64,000 nt of DNA from Tetrastigma voinierianum (taxonomy: Eukaryota > Streptophyta > Magnoliopsida > Vitales > Vitaceae): the NCBI GenBank assembly GCA_016808115.1, contig JAEQBH010002365.1:124001-188000 (forward strand). The letters are read 5' to 3'. The translations under genes and the position numbers were made by a program. The notes under the pieces were generated by a model. The model ran no database searches, had not been told where the DNA came from, and was given only the letters and a program-made list of their open reading frames with translations. Below, piece after piece: positions 33,785 through 44,078 of this stretch. Numbering within the stretch: the first letter of the stretch is position 1; every line of letters begins with the position of its first letter.

Positions 33785-35749
33785 TGCGGTAAGACCGAGA
33801 AATTCCAATTTCGTGAAAATGGCAAAATCGTAATTTCGATTACAAAGCAGCAACTTTGGTTAAAAACTGTAATTTATTCTCTGATCTTGACGACAAATGA
33901 TCGCGACCGCTGACTTGTCTCACGAACAGCTAGCACGCAGTACCAGAAATTCAGATAGCCTGGAAAGGACACGCTTTTTCAAGGCACCGCGTTCGGATGC
34001 CGTGAAACCCATTTTCACGCTGACAAAATCATGATATGTCAATGCATCACGTGCCATGCTGTACGGTAGGTGAAACGACGAAACGATCACGAGATAAATG
34101 AATGTCAAACTCAGAAGAGGGACATAAATTGGCCATTTCGGAAGCTGATTTAATGATAATAAGACAAAACACTAAATAAATGGCTTGGTTTCTTCAAATA
34201 ACAAAAGAGAAAACGTGAAAGGGGGAGAAAGTCTTACAGTAGCTATGGATTTTGTTCTAAATGGCAGAGCCTTCTCTCTAGAAATACGGCGATCCGATCA
34301 CATAGCCTTTCGGACAAGAAGGGAAACTCCGCTTTACGTGGAGAGGGCTTCTCAAGTAGTGTTTGTGATTTGTGGAGTTTCAACTCCTTGGAGGTAGGGT
34401 TTCTCCCTACTTGGGTTTTATTCTTCTGCTATACCATGTAAATGTTTTCGATTGATTGAGGCCTTGAACGGAGCCATGCTTGATCGGTCCCAAACTCGGG
34501 ACCGAATTGATATTAATTTTGAAATCCAAATGTAGCAGCCGTGGATCGCTATGGTTGACTGGGGCATTGAATGTCACATTTTTAAGTATAAATCATATCG
34601 ATTCGGATGAGGCCGAATGGCCAGAAATGCTGGGTTCACAAAGTGAACCGACATGAATGGATGTGTGTTTCAATCAGAAACTTAGGTTTTTAATGCTCAT
34701 GTGGATAGTGACACAAAATATATTTTTCTCTCGTGAAATGTGCTCGGGTCGAAAGGGATTCAAGTCAAATTGCTCGGTGGTTTGATCATTATTAGCCAAG
34801 CGAGCTAATTTTTATGTATGAATTGGATTAATTACATGACATGATTGTGTGATTGGATATTATGTGGATATGTGCATGTTTACATATTTGTACGTGATTA
34901 GGATCAGATTCTAATTGGCATATAATGCACTCCATATGCACTGAACATCTCGACTAAGGTGACAGCTCACGATTTAGCCTAGAGAAAATGGTTCGGAGGG
35001 TAGCCTAAAATATTAATTATCGAAGGGTAGTCCAAACTAAAATATCAATCGCCGGAGCGCCCAATTGATATTCATCGAGGGTACCCATTAAACAAATAAT
35101 ATATCAATCACAAAGCTGCCCAATTGATATATACACATCGAAGGGTTGTCCACAAACAAACAAAAATAATAATTTTCATACGAGGCTTAGGCGAGCGTGA
35201 CGGAGTCGGTGCCGACTCTGCTCGAGTTGGTCATGTAGACATTCAAGTAGGATCACGATTTTCGTTTAACGACGCTTAATTGGAACATTGCACCGCACTT
35301 AGGTGGAGTAGCCCACTTAGGGTGATTCCACTCATCGAGCATTAGCTCACCTTCTGAGACATATTTACGCAAGATGGGCAGACACGCTCACCTGAGATTG
35401 AGGTTGTGAAGAAAGCCTGCCAGGTTTTGATGATGTTTATGGCTAGAATTCAAACATTTAACATATGTTGTATAAGGGTAAAACATTTGAACTTTTAGAA
35501 CTATCGGATATAGTTGGTATGTTTTTGGCGGATATATTGTAGTACGGGCCCAAGAGGCCGTTTTATCCATATTTGTATCATTGTGATTATATTGGACCCG
35601 CTTGGGGATGTGCTCATGCGGTGTGTTTTATTTGCAGAGCTCCCGCATTACGTGAGACTTGCCCGATTCAAGTGGCGTCTGCAACCGACATCCACTTGTA
35701 TTCTCGCGGGTTGACTTTGCAGTCAACGGACCCCCAGAATGAGCGCCAT
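33785..35749 (+). repeat. 5' LTR of the 33785-44078 gypsy element
   Basis: It begins TGCGGTAAGACCGAGAAATT, corresponding to TGTAAGACCCGAGAAATT with small changes, and ends after GTTGACTTTGCAGTCAACGG, ACCCCC and GAGCGCCA. The inverted pair GTTGAC..GTCAAC near the end is shared with most LTRs here. The shared block lies at about 33880-33930. Confidence 0.75.
34990..35175 (+). repeat. Tandem repeats inside the 5' LTR
   Basis: About four imperfect units of 40-50 bases alternating a TCGGAGGGTAGTCC-type half with an ATATCAATCGCCGGAGCGCC-type half. The same array occurs at 43260-43475 and, reverse-complemented, at 22650-22830 and 26420-26640, with different unit numbers and sequence drift. Confidence 0.7.
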
Positions 35750-37790
35750 AGCTTATATCGAGCCTGTGATACCACTACCTAGGGCTTGAGGGGATTTCCA
35801 CTAGGCCATAGTCTGAGGTGCAAGAACATCACCATTAGTGGTTCCATGGCTAGCTTAGGTAAGAGATTACCTAGGAAATCAAGGGACAAAACTTGCACAC
35901 CAGATGCACGTGCTCGGGTGTGTTTTGTGTGATTTGATGAACTCACAGGGTGAATGTTGATAATGGTGATAATATGTTATGAGTTGTGAAATGTTGTGTG
36001 CTTAGTGATTAGTACATAGGAAAACTTTGGGAGTTTCACAGTGAGCAAAATTGGAAGAATAAAATAAAAGAAATAAATTTTAATCAATTTATTTGGTTTA
36101 TTGGATGATAAAACAAAATTTTAATAAATTTTTTTTGTTGTATGGAGGCAGTATTCAAGTTACTGCATGTATGAAGTAGCAAGGAAGGCTACTGATAGAA
36201 AAAAAAAAAAATTCTGAGTTGTTGATCATCAGATTCAGAGTAGCAGAGCCAATGAGGTTTTGGAAAAACATTTTTTTGTGCGCAAGGCGTAAACTGAATG
36301 CCACCGCCAATTTCAGCAATCGGGTCATGACCTAATGATGGTCCGGCGCGAGACATCACGTGCAGCGCGGGCGATCGCACACGCCAGCAGCGCTCGACTG
36401 ACAGCACAAGCGCGCCCACAACCTCGGGCAACGCTGGGCTACGACCTGTGCCGAAGCAGGCGAGGTCACGACATCCTTTTTGGCGTCGCGACCTAGACTG
36501 GAGGGGTTGGTGTCGCGACATCCTTTTGGTGTCGCGACATCCTTTTGGTGTCGCAACTAGCCTGAGGGAAGTGGCGGCAAGAAGGTCCTGCCTGGACACG
36601 AAAACCATGCCGCGACTGGGGGTGGATGGGCTTGAGGTCACATCAGCTGAGGTCGCGACCTGGGTTAGTCTTGAGAGTGTTGCAACCTGGAATTTTGAGG
36701 CTGTGACAAGGTTGGAAGCTATGAGGGGTAGCTTGAGGTCGCGACATCATTCTTGAGGTCGCCATAATGGCGGGCAGTGGAGGTCGCACAGGAAAAAATG
36801 GTGTCGCGACGCAGCAGAGATATGCAATGAGCTGATGAGGTCAACATCATTTTATACGACATGAGTGGTAAATGTAGGTCGCGACCGGATTTCTTTGGTG
36901 TCGCGGACTGAAATCCCACTACGGGCGTAAACGAGGTCAGGATACGAAATTGATGTCGCTGACATAGAGTGGTCTCAGGAGGGTCGCGACCGTTGTTTCG
37001 CGTTGTGACTCGGTTCGGCAAGGGTCAGCAAAGCCAGTCGCGACCGGATTTTTATGTCGCGACTCCAGGGCCTCGCCTGCGGGGTCGCTGGTGTTGCGAC
37101 CTGGGCGCCTGAGGTCGCACTGGGCAAAGGTCGCCTGGCGTGTCGCGAACCGCGACGCCAAGCAAGCCGCGACCGCTACCGGCCGTAAGCGCGGTGATTA
37201 CGCGCTGGGCGGATCGTCGTGGCCGCGGCGCCACCAAAGGCTCACGACCACCGGCGCGGCGCAGCGGTGCACGTGACCCGGTTTCTGGGGTGCGCGACCG
37301 TGGCACAACCCGCCAGACAAAGGCACCGCTTGTGAGTCGCTCGACACCTGCTCATGTAGACAATCGCTAAGAGCACCGTCATAGGTGGGAAGAGCGGCAA
37401 AAATTTTTTAAAAATTTTTGGGGTGATTTAATATATGAGATATCTACACAGATTACTATAATGCATTGATATGTTGTGTGAAATTTTTTTCCTAGTGGAA
37501 CAGTATCTGAGGTCAGTATTTTATGTCCCCGTAGATACTTCATTGAATTTAAATCCTGCAATTAGATAAAATTTTTCAAAAATAAAATTTTCAAAAATGA
37601 AAATTTCGAAAAATAAAATTTTGCTGAAAAAAAAACAATATTTTAATGCAAATTAATTGTCTTCGCAGATTAACCGAAAATGCAAGGACAATGTGTATAC
37701 ACTGATTTACGTGTATGATTAGTGTCTCGGGGCTGTGTTTATGCCTTAGAGATACCGTATTGAGATTTAACTTGCCATTGAACTGTATAG
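35750..37790 (+). other. Gypsy leader with GTCGCGAC palindrome array
   Basis: Non-coding leader between LTR and gag. From about 36470 to 37150 the 8-base palindrome GTCGCGAC occurs about ten times, commonly as GGTGTCGCGACATCC or AGGTCGCGACC, at irregular spacing. The stretch is GC- and CpG-rich in an otherwise AT-rich window. Neighbouring parts are AT-rich. Several open frames cross it on both strands but have no motif and low-complexity arginine/serine content, so they are not called as genes. Confidence 0.7.
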
Positions 37791-38160
37791 ATGGCTAGTC
37801 GAGGACGAGGACGTAGAGGGCGTCCAAGGGGTACTGGTCAGACACCACCAGTATTTGATCAGCAGGCCCTTATAGAGGTTGTAGGTATTATAGCAGCTGC
37901 TATTGCAAAGGCTAGTATAGCAGGTAGACAGGAAGATCCTAGTAACCTCTAGAGGTTTAAGGCGCATCATCCTCCGACAGTCATAGGGGAGGAGATCTGA
38001 TGGTGACAGACCATTAGTTCATACAGATTGAGAAGGTGTTAGAGGCTATGGAGATTACCTCTGACAATACCAGGATTAGACTAGTTATGTTCCAGCTAGA
38101 GAGTGAGGCCCAAGTCGGTTGGAAATGGGCAAGTACCTCTTAAGACCCTAGAGGAGCCCT
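37791..38160 (+). pseudogene. Gypsy gag remnant
   Basis: The ATG at 37791 opens MASRGRGRRGRPRGTG, then PPVFDQQALIEVVGIIAAAI, IAGRQEDPSNL, a stop, then RFKAHHPPTVIGEE and, in a shifted frame, the QIEKVLEAMEI and RLVMFQLESEAQVGWKWA pattern of chromovirus gag. The zinc-knuckle part is deleted, since homology passes directly to the protease region after 38160. Confidence 0.8.
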
Positions 38161-40345
38161 CAGACGAGCTTCTTTCCTAGAGACTGTGGCGAGACTAGTG
38201 GATGATATGCCGAGGTCAGAGTCGAGATCTCGGGACTCTACCACAAAGTGGACCATGGAAACATGGATACAATGTAGTTCCGATGTCATCCTCAAGATGG
38301 ATTGGTCGACAGCCATGGTGGTCGCTATCGATTATAAAAGAGGTTGTCGCCACACGCAGGACGGTGCTCGTGTGTGGTATTTCGTGGGGACAACATGACA
38401 TTTTGGCCTCAAACAAAGATACGGTCCGTGTCGTGGGATAATTAGTGGGCTGGCTACGAGCCTACCTAGAGGATTGTATTGGCGCTTGTTGAGAGACCAT
38501 CACCAGAGCGCTAAGTTCAAGAAGTGCGAGTTCTCGCTTATCGAGGTGAAATTTTCGGGGACACGTGGTGTCAAGATCGAGTGTCACGACCGAGAAGGTC
38601 GAGGTCGTGATGAATTGGGAGAGGCGTAAGTCGTGGCCTTCGAGATAATGAGTTTCTGGGATTTCGCATTGCATTACGTAGATTCAGATCGGTGATTTCT
38701 CCGCGATAGCCGCATTCTGGCGACTAGGTTTACCCGAAGAGGTCAAGTTTGAGGATGACCTGGATGCGAGGAGACATTTCAGAGCTGAAGAGGAGACTTA
38801 CTCAACTCCCATCTTGATAGTCTTAGGGACAGGAATGTGGGTACACAAAGTGTGGCTACAGATGCCTCGAGGGCCTGATTGGGATGTGTTCTATGCATCC
38901 TGGAGGGTGGTAGCAGGTTCGCTTAAAGAATCACAGAGCAGACTACTCCCACACAGACCATGAGTTTGGGTGCCAGAAGCCTTGTGCCTTCAAGATTTGG
39001 CTGAATTACTATCACGACGAGGAGGTGTGCCTGCACCATAAAAGTCTCAAGCATTACTCAGCCAGATTCAACATGAGGCAACGCATGGATGGAGTTCCTA
39101 GAGGATTATGACTTCACTTTGCAACACATCCCGGTAAGGTAAAGTAAGATGCACTCAATGAAGTCATGAGCGTGGCTAGTATAGCTTCTCGAGTGAAGTA
39201 TGCTCTAGGACTGTGGGTGTTTCAATATGACATGGGCACTGTGGTAAATTTTGGGAGTTTTAGCGGCTGGCACCAGTTTTCGCATATGCGAGTGATTGAG
39301 TCTCGCAGACGAGATAGTGTCCATCGTGGACCGAGGCAAATGTATGGTGGACGAGGGTCGGACCGTCATGATGGTAGTCTTCGAGAGTATAGACTTTGGG
39401 TAGGTTCTCATTGACCTATCAGAGAGAGGACTCAAGGAGTTTCACCGCTTTTGATTCATTGCATCTAGTGGCAAACAAGATGCACTCGTGGATCTTCGCC
39501 GTATTTACCGAGTGGGATTTAAGAGACATGTAGGGGACTTTGTTCGACGATGTCTCACATAACAAGAAAGTTAAGGCCGAGCACCGTATTTCACAAGAGG
39601 GCTACTCAACCACTGGAGGTGGCCGAGGGAAGTGGAGCACGCCACGATGGACTTTAGACCCACTACACTACGAGCGTGGCGCTACGGAAGCCGTATGTAA
39701 GATGACCGTCATGGGTCGGCATTACTTAACCCCATCGGATGACCTTCGCCTTGGAGAGATTCACTTGTACATTCGAGAGATAGTCCCGCCACATGGAGTA
39801 CCAAAGATCCAGTGGTCGGCTAGACCGATGACACCCTTTTGAAGAGTCAAAAGGCTATGGGCACACGGCCGACAGTGAGGAGGAGCGGCCCAACTCTGGA
39901 TGATAATATCACCGAGAGGACTATACAAGATAGAGACACAAGCATGAAAGCATGTGTCCTGATCATAAGGGCAACTGGAGGAGATTTGTTCTAGTGGAAT
40001 TCTGCCACAACAATGGGGCTATCAAAGTAGTGCATACAGATGCACTGGCAGAGGCATCACGGGAGGCCATGCAGGTCATTATTATGTTTGGACCGAGTGG
40101 CAGGAGAGCTCCATCACCGGTCCTGGATTTTGATTAGAGACACCTCAGAAGGTGAGCTTGATATCGGCAGCCATTTTCATCACGGCCGCCGTAGTCTGCA
40201 GGTTGAGTTTACGCGGGATGTGCGACGTCGACCCCAGAGTTTGAAGTCGGGATCACGCCTTCTGGAAGGTGATCGAGAGGGAGGTCAAGCTATAAGTATA
40301 AGCACAGCCAGGTTCATCGGACCCTTCAGATACTTGATAGTCACA
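38161..40345 (+). pseudogene. Gypsy pol: protease, RT/RNase H and integrase, multiply broken
   Basis: Protease region: DVILKMDWSTA (family: DVILGMDWL) near 38281. The RT core with its YVDD motif is deleted. RT end: KFKKCEFSLIEVKF near 38515. RNase H: EVCLHHKSLKHYSA-like near 39020 and EFLEDYDFTLQHIPGK near 39095. Integrase side: YDMGTVVNFGSFSG (39226), RVIESRRRDS (39290), KVKAEHR (39570), RLGEIHLYIREIVPPHGVPK (39750) and CPDHKGNW (39953). It ends with ARFIGPF near 40310. Many stops, frame changes and short deletions are present, so no functional product is expected. Confidence 0.8.
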
Positions 40346-40569
40346 CAATTGAGTATGATAACATAATGGAATCTAAATACATTAAATCACAAACACTCAC
40401 ATTTGGCATAAGAACAGTACTTAATCTCTTCGTTTTTAGATCAGGTGGTGTCTTTCAGCTTAAAACGTAAGCACAAGGACAAGCTCTGAATAATATAAAT
40501 AAATGTGATGGGTGAGAAATTGACTAAGTTTCTGAACCCCAAGGAAAGACTGTGAGATTAAACCCACTT

Positions 40570-40720
40570 AACTTCTTGTCCCACCAGAACTTATGGAAAT
40601 TTGCATATAAGTCCACTTAAGAGAACTTTCAAGTCCACCGTGAGAACCACGAAATTTACAAGAAGTGTCCCACTCAGAGAACTTGAAGTCCCACCCAGAG
40701 AACTTATGGAACTCATGAAT
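40570..40720. repeat. Imperfect tandem repeat upstream of a TATA box
   Basis: Five units built on GTCCCACCCAGAGAACTTATGG, variably shortened, at about 22-38 base spacing. They end about 80 bases upstream of TATAAAAG, a position usual for enhancer-like repeats. Confidence 0.6.
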
Positions 40721-40790
40721 TGTCCAAGAATCCAATCCGGATTTATGGCACTTTCGTAGTTTAACCAAAATGGAAAATCAATTGGAGGGC

Positions 40791-40798
40791 TATAAAAG
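40791..40798 (+). promoter_or_regulatory. Candidate TATA box
   Basis: TATAAAAG in GGGCTATAAAAGCAGGAGG, with repeats upstream and a pyrimidine-rich candidate leader about 30 bases downstream. It is the clearest promoter-like element in the window. Confidence 0.5.
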
Positions 40799-41649
40799 CA
40801 GGAGGACAAGTATTAATTATCTTTTGGAGTCTTTTTAGTTTTCTTGAGTTTTGAGTTCTTCACTTGTATTATTTTAAGAGTTTTTCTCCATTTTTCAGTG
40901 GCACTTCTTTGTAGATCCAAGATTGGGATTTCCATTCTTAGAAGTTTGATTCCAAGAGTTTGTAATCTTCAAAGATCAATATTTATTCTCATAAATTTCA
41001 GACTGCATTCTTCATTCTCGCTTACAAGCTAATTCATTTCCCCAAGGTATTGTTTTTAATCGTTTTTCATCTTTAATTTCTGTTCATACAAGTTTTATGG
41101 AGCTCCAAACCCTACTGACCATAATGGGAACCCACCCCATCATAAGTCCTCACCTCTCTTGATTTTCAATGGATTGTGTAACATCACTGTGCAGAAAGAT
41201 AAATCCTGCTGACAAATTTTATAACTGTTAATCAGATATTCTACACGCTGGTGGCTTCGATCATAATGCCAACTAAGGGTTCATTTTAATTGGAGAACAA
41301 GTGTTTAGTATTACTTGATCATCTTTATTTCCAAAGCATTTAAAGATAAATCCTCTGATCAACACCATTATCACTGTCTCAGATATTTATAAAATAAGAG
41401 GTGGGACTTACCGATCATGGAGCTGGAACCCCAAAAATCCCAGCAATTGTCTTTTCACTGAAACATCTAAACCAATCAACCATTCAAATAAACAACACAA
41501 CACGCGCCTTTTAACTATACTTTAGGTGGAGAATAGCTCCCACACATCAACCGAATCGATCACCCCTGCATTTAATCTGCATCTCACAAGATACAATGTG
41601 ATCGATCATACCTGGCACACTGGGAATAATTTTAAAGTAAGGCTAAATC

Positions 41650-41965
41650 AACACTCAAGAATATCGAGAGGGTATTAATCGCTATACCCGTTGAAGCGCA
41701 CGCCAAGATACGTCGTCCATGAGGTATTTCACGCTCCTGCCCATACTGTGATCCGTACTTCATGCGATGACTGACAGACGAGGTTGGACACTGATGGACC
41801 TTGATGGTGGACCGTGCATTTTGATAATGGACGTTTTTGCAACGCAAGAATCCATACTAGTCGAGATGCTGCGGCGACACTGTTTTGTCAAGGAGCAACG
41901 AGCGCCGGGAGGGAGACTATGCAAACGCCATCTATCCCTTCGTTAGATGAAAATAGTTTAGTCGC
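41650..41965 (+). pseudogene. Gypsy integrase C-terminus after the insertion
   Basis: The reading HEVFHAPAHTVIRTS resembles HEVFHVSMLRKY..PDP with drift. MDLDGGPCILIMDVFATQ resembles DGTFEEGPVRIMDSREQ. It supports continuity of pol across the 40365-41640 insertion. It is short and poorly preserved. Confidence 0.55.
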
Positions 41966-42056
41966 TTAAGATTTAAATAACATCATTACATGCATGATAG
42001 AGTGGACGTATGCATGTGAGTGATTGTGATTGTCCGCATCTCGATCAAATTCCTTT

Positions 42057-42068
42057 AAGGAAGGAGAA
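42057..42068 (+). other. Gypsy polypurine tract
   Basis: AAGGAAGGAGAA, one base before the 3' LTR start TGTAAGACCCGAG. Confidence 0.7.
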
Positions 42069-42069
42069 T

Positions 42070-44078
42070 TGTAAGACCCGAGAAATTCCAATTTGTGGTT
42101 GACAAAATCAATTTCAATTACAAATTCTGTTAACTTTGCCAAAATCCCACTTCTATTCTCTAGATCCTCTTGATGATGAAACTGGATTGGTAACTCGTTG
42201 GAATTGTCTCAGAAACGAAGAAAATGAAATGAAAATCTGAAGAGATTAGCTCTGAGTTGACACTTTTCAAGACCTGGCTCTGATATGCCAGAAACTGATT
42301 CCTTTTCGCGAGGAAAATCACATATAACACAAACAGCTATATGCTGTGTAAGGAGAGAGAAACGAATAAAACTGACACTTAAGACACGCTTAACAAACCC
42401 AAGAGTGACATAGAATGCCATTTTGGTTTCTGATTTAATGATAATAAGACAAAACATCAAAATAATATTTTGTCTTTAAATAACAAAGAGTGTCTTGTTT
42501 TTGGTAAAGCCCTTACAAGAATGATGGATTTTAAGTTCTAATATATATTTTCCTTCAGAAATATATTGATCCAAACTGCCGCAATACTGGGGACAAGATG
42601 TAAACCGCTTGACGTAGGGCTTCACAGTGGGTACTCAAATTTAGGGAGTTTCTCAAACTCCTTGAGGTAGGGTTTCTCCTTACTGGTTTTTATTCTTCGT
42701 TATACCATAAATGTTTGTTATCGAGGCCTTTAATTGTTGCTTGGACGGCCCCAAACCTTGAGACCTAATGATATTAATTTTTAATCAAACAAAAGCTCGT
42801 GGATCTGCCATGGTCGATTTTGGGTGGTTGAATGTTGTGATTTGGTGATAAATCATGACGATTTGATGAGGCCAAATGGCTTGAAATGCGGACTCACAAA
42901 GGAACTGATAATTGATGGTTTTGAACCGTAAAACCTAGGTTTTTAACATTACAGATAGAAGTATGCGCTGTATTTTTGTGTGAAAATGTGCCGGGTCGAA
43001 AGGATTCAAATCGACTAAAATACAGCAGTTTTGAATCATTAAACGGCTAGCTAATTTTTATGTATGAATTGATTAATTACATGACATGACTCTGTGGTGA
43101 TTTCTGGATATTATGGATAGAAGGTGCATGTTATATATTTGCATGTGATTAGAATCAGATGAAATTGATACATGCATTCCATATGCACCGGAACATCCTC
43201 GTGATCATAGGATGTGGAAGTGTACTAGACAAACAGAGGAAAATGGTCTTAGGGTAGCCTAAAAATATTAATTCATCGGAGGGTAGTCCAAACTAAAAAG
43301 TATCAATCGTCTGAGCGGCCCAACTGATATTCAGACTGAGTGTCTACAACAAATAATACATCAATCGTCTGAGTACTAACTGATATCCATCTGAGGGTAA
43401 TCCACAAACAAATAATATATTTAACTGGCCTGAGCGGCCCAATCGAACACATCGGAGAAGGTCCACTGAAAACAAACAAAATAATAATTTTCATATACGA
43501 GGTTTGAAGAGGTGATGGGAGTCGATGAGGACTCTGCTCCGAGTTTGTCATGTAGACATTCAAGTAGGATCATGCATTTGCTTGAATGTACGTTTAATTT
43601 TAAGATTTGACCGCACTTAAAGGAGAGTAGCCCACTCAGTAGGATCTTCCACCACGAGCATTAGCTCACCCCCGTCGAGGGATACATTTACAGCATGCGA
43701 GCGCGCTGCTGACACTCATTCCCAGATCGAGTTGTGAAGTTTGCCAGGCTTTGATGATGTTTACATGTAATATGAATCTCTAGTATTTTAATATATGTCA
43801 GATAAAGAAAGAAACATTTTGAACTTCTGTGAATTTAGATTATTAGTTGGTATGTTTTGCTGATATTTAGCATGGGTCCAAAGATAGCCGCTTATCCATA
43901 ATATTTGTATCAATGACAGTATTTGACTCGCTTTAATACGCTTCACGCAAACAGTTATTTTAACATTGTTTCGCAACACCTACCCCGATTTTTGAAGTGG
44001 CGTTTGCAACCTGAGACATCCACTTAGAATCCGCAAGTCAATTTTGAAGAGTCAATGAACTCTTATTTAAAAGTCACA
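42070..44078 (+). repeat. 3' LTR of the 33785-44078 gypsy element
   Basis: It starts TGTAAGACCCGAGAAATTCC and ends near AAAAGTCACA. It is collinear with 33785-35749, including the GTAGGGTTTCTCC segment, the tandem array (43260-43475) and the GTGGCGTTTGCAACC segment. Divergence between the two LTRs is large, with many short indels, so the insertion is old or the sequence has consensus errors. Confidence 0.8.

Larger units (their letters stand above)
40365..41640 (+). other. Foreign 1.3-kb promoter-like insertion within gypsy pol
   Basis: Pol homology stops after ARFIGPFRYLIV (about 40345) and resumes near 41650. The intervening AT-rich DNA lacks retrotransposon coding motifs. It contains a short tandem array, a clear TATAAAAG, and a T-rich transcribed-leader-like stretch (40820-41050). 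This resembles a plant promoter plus leader, an LTR of another element, or the regulatory region of an endogenous pararetrovirus. No coding sequence distinguishes these. Exact edges and target duplication were not found. Confidence 0.5.
33785..44078 (+). mobile_element. Ty3-gypsy retrotransposon with both LTRs
   Basis: 10.3 kb, plus orientation. The 5' LTR is 33785 to about 35749 and the 3' LTR 42070-44078, with a polypurine tract just before the latter. Order: LTR, long CpG-rich leader, gag, protease, damaged reverse transcriptase, RNase H, integrase, 3' LTR, which is the Ty3-gypsy order. Integrase motifs and MASRGRG-type gag fit the Tekay/Del chromovirus group. The outer flanks (GAGCG and GATCG) match in 4 of 5 bases if the 5' edge is taken a few bases outward, so a target duplication is possible but unproven. 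An extra 1.3 kb sits near the end of pol. Confidence 0.85.

Noticed and set aside
36189..37370. Arginine/serine-rich open frames on both strands
   Set aside because: These are products of the CpG-rich GTCGCGAC leader. Composition is low complexity and there is no motif or splice signal.
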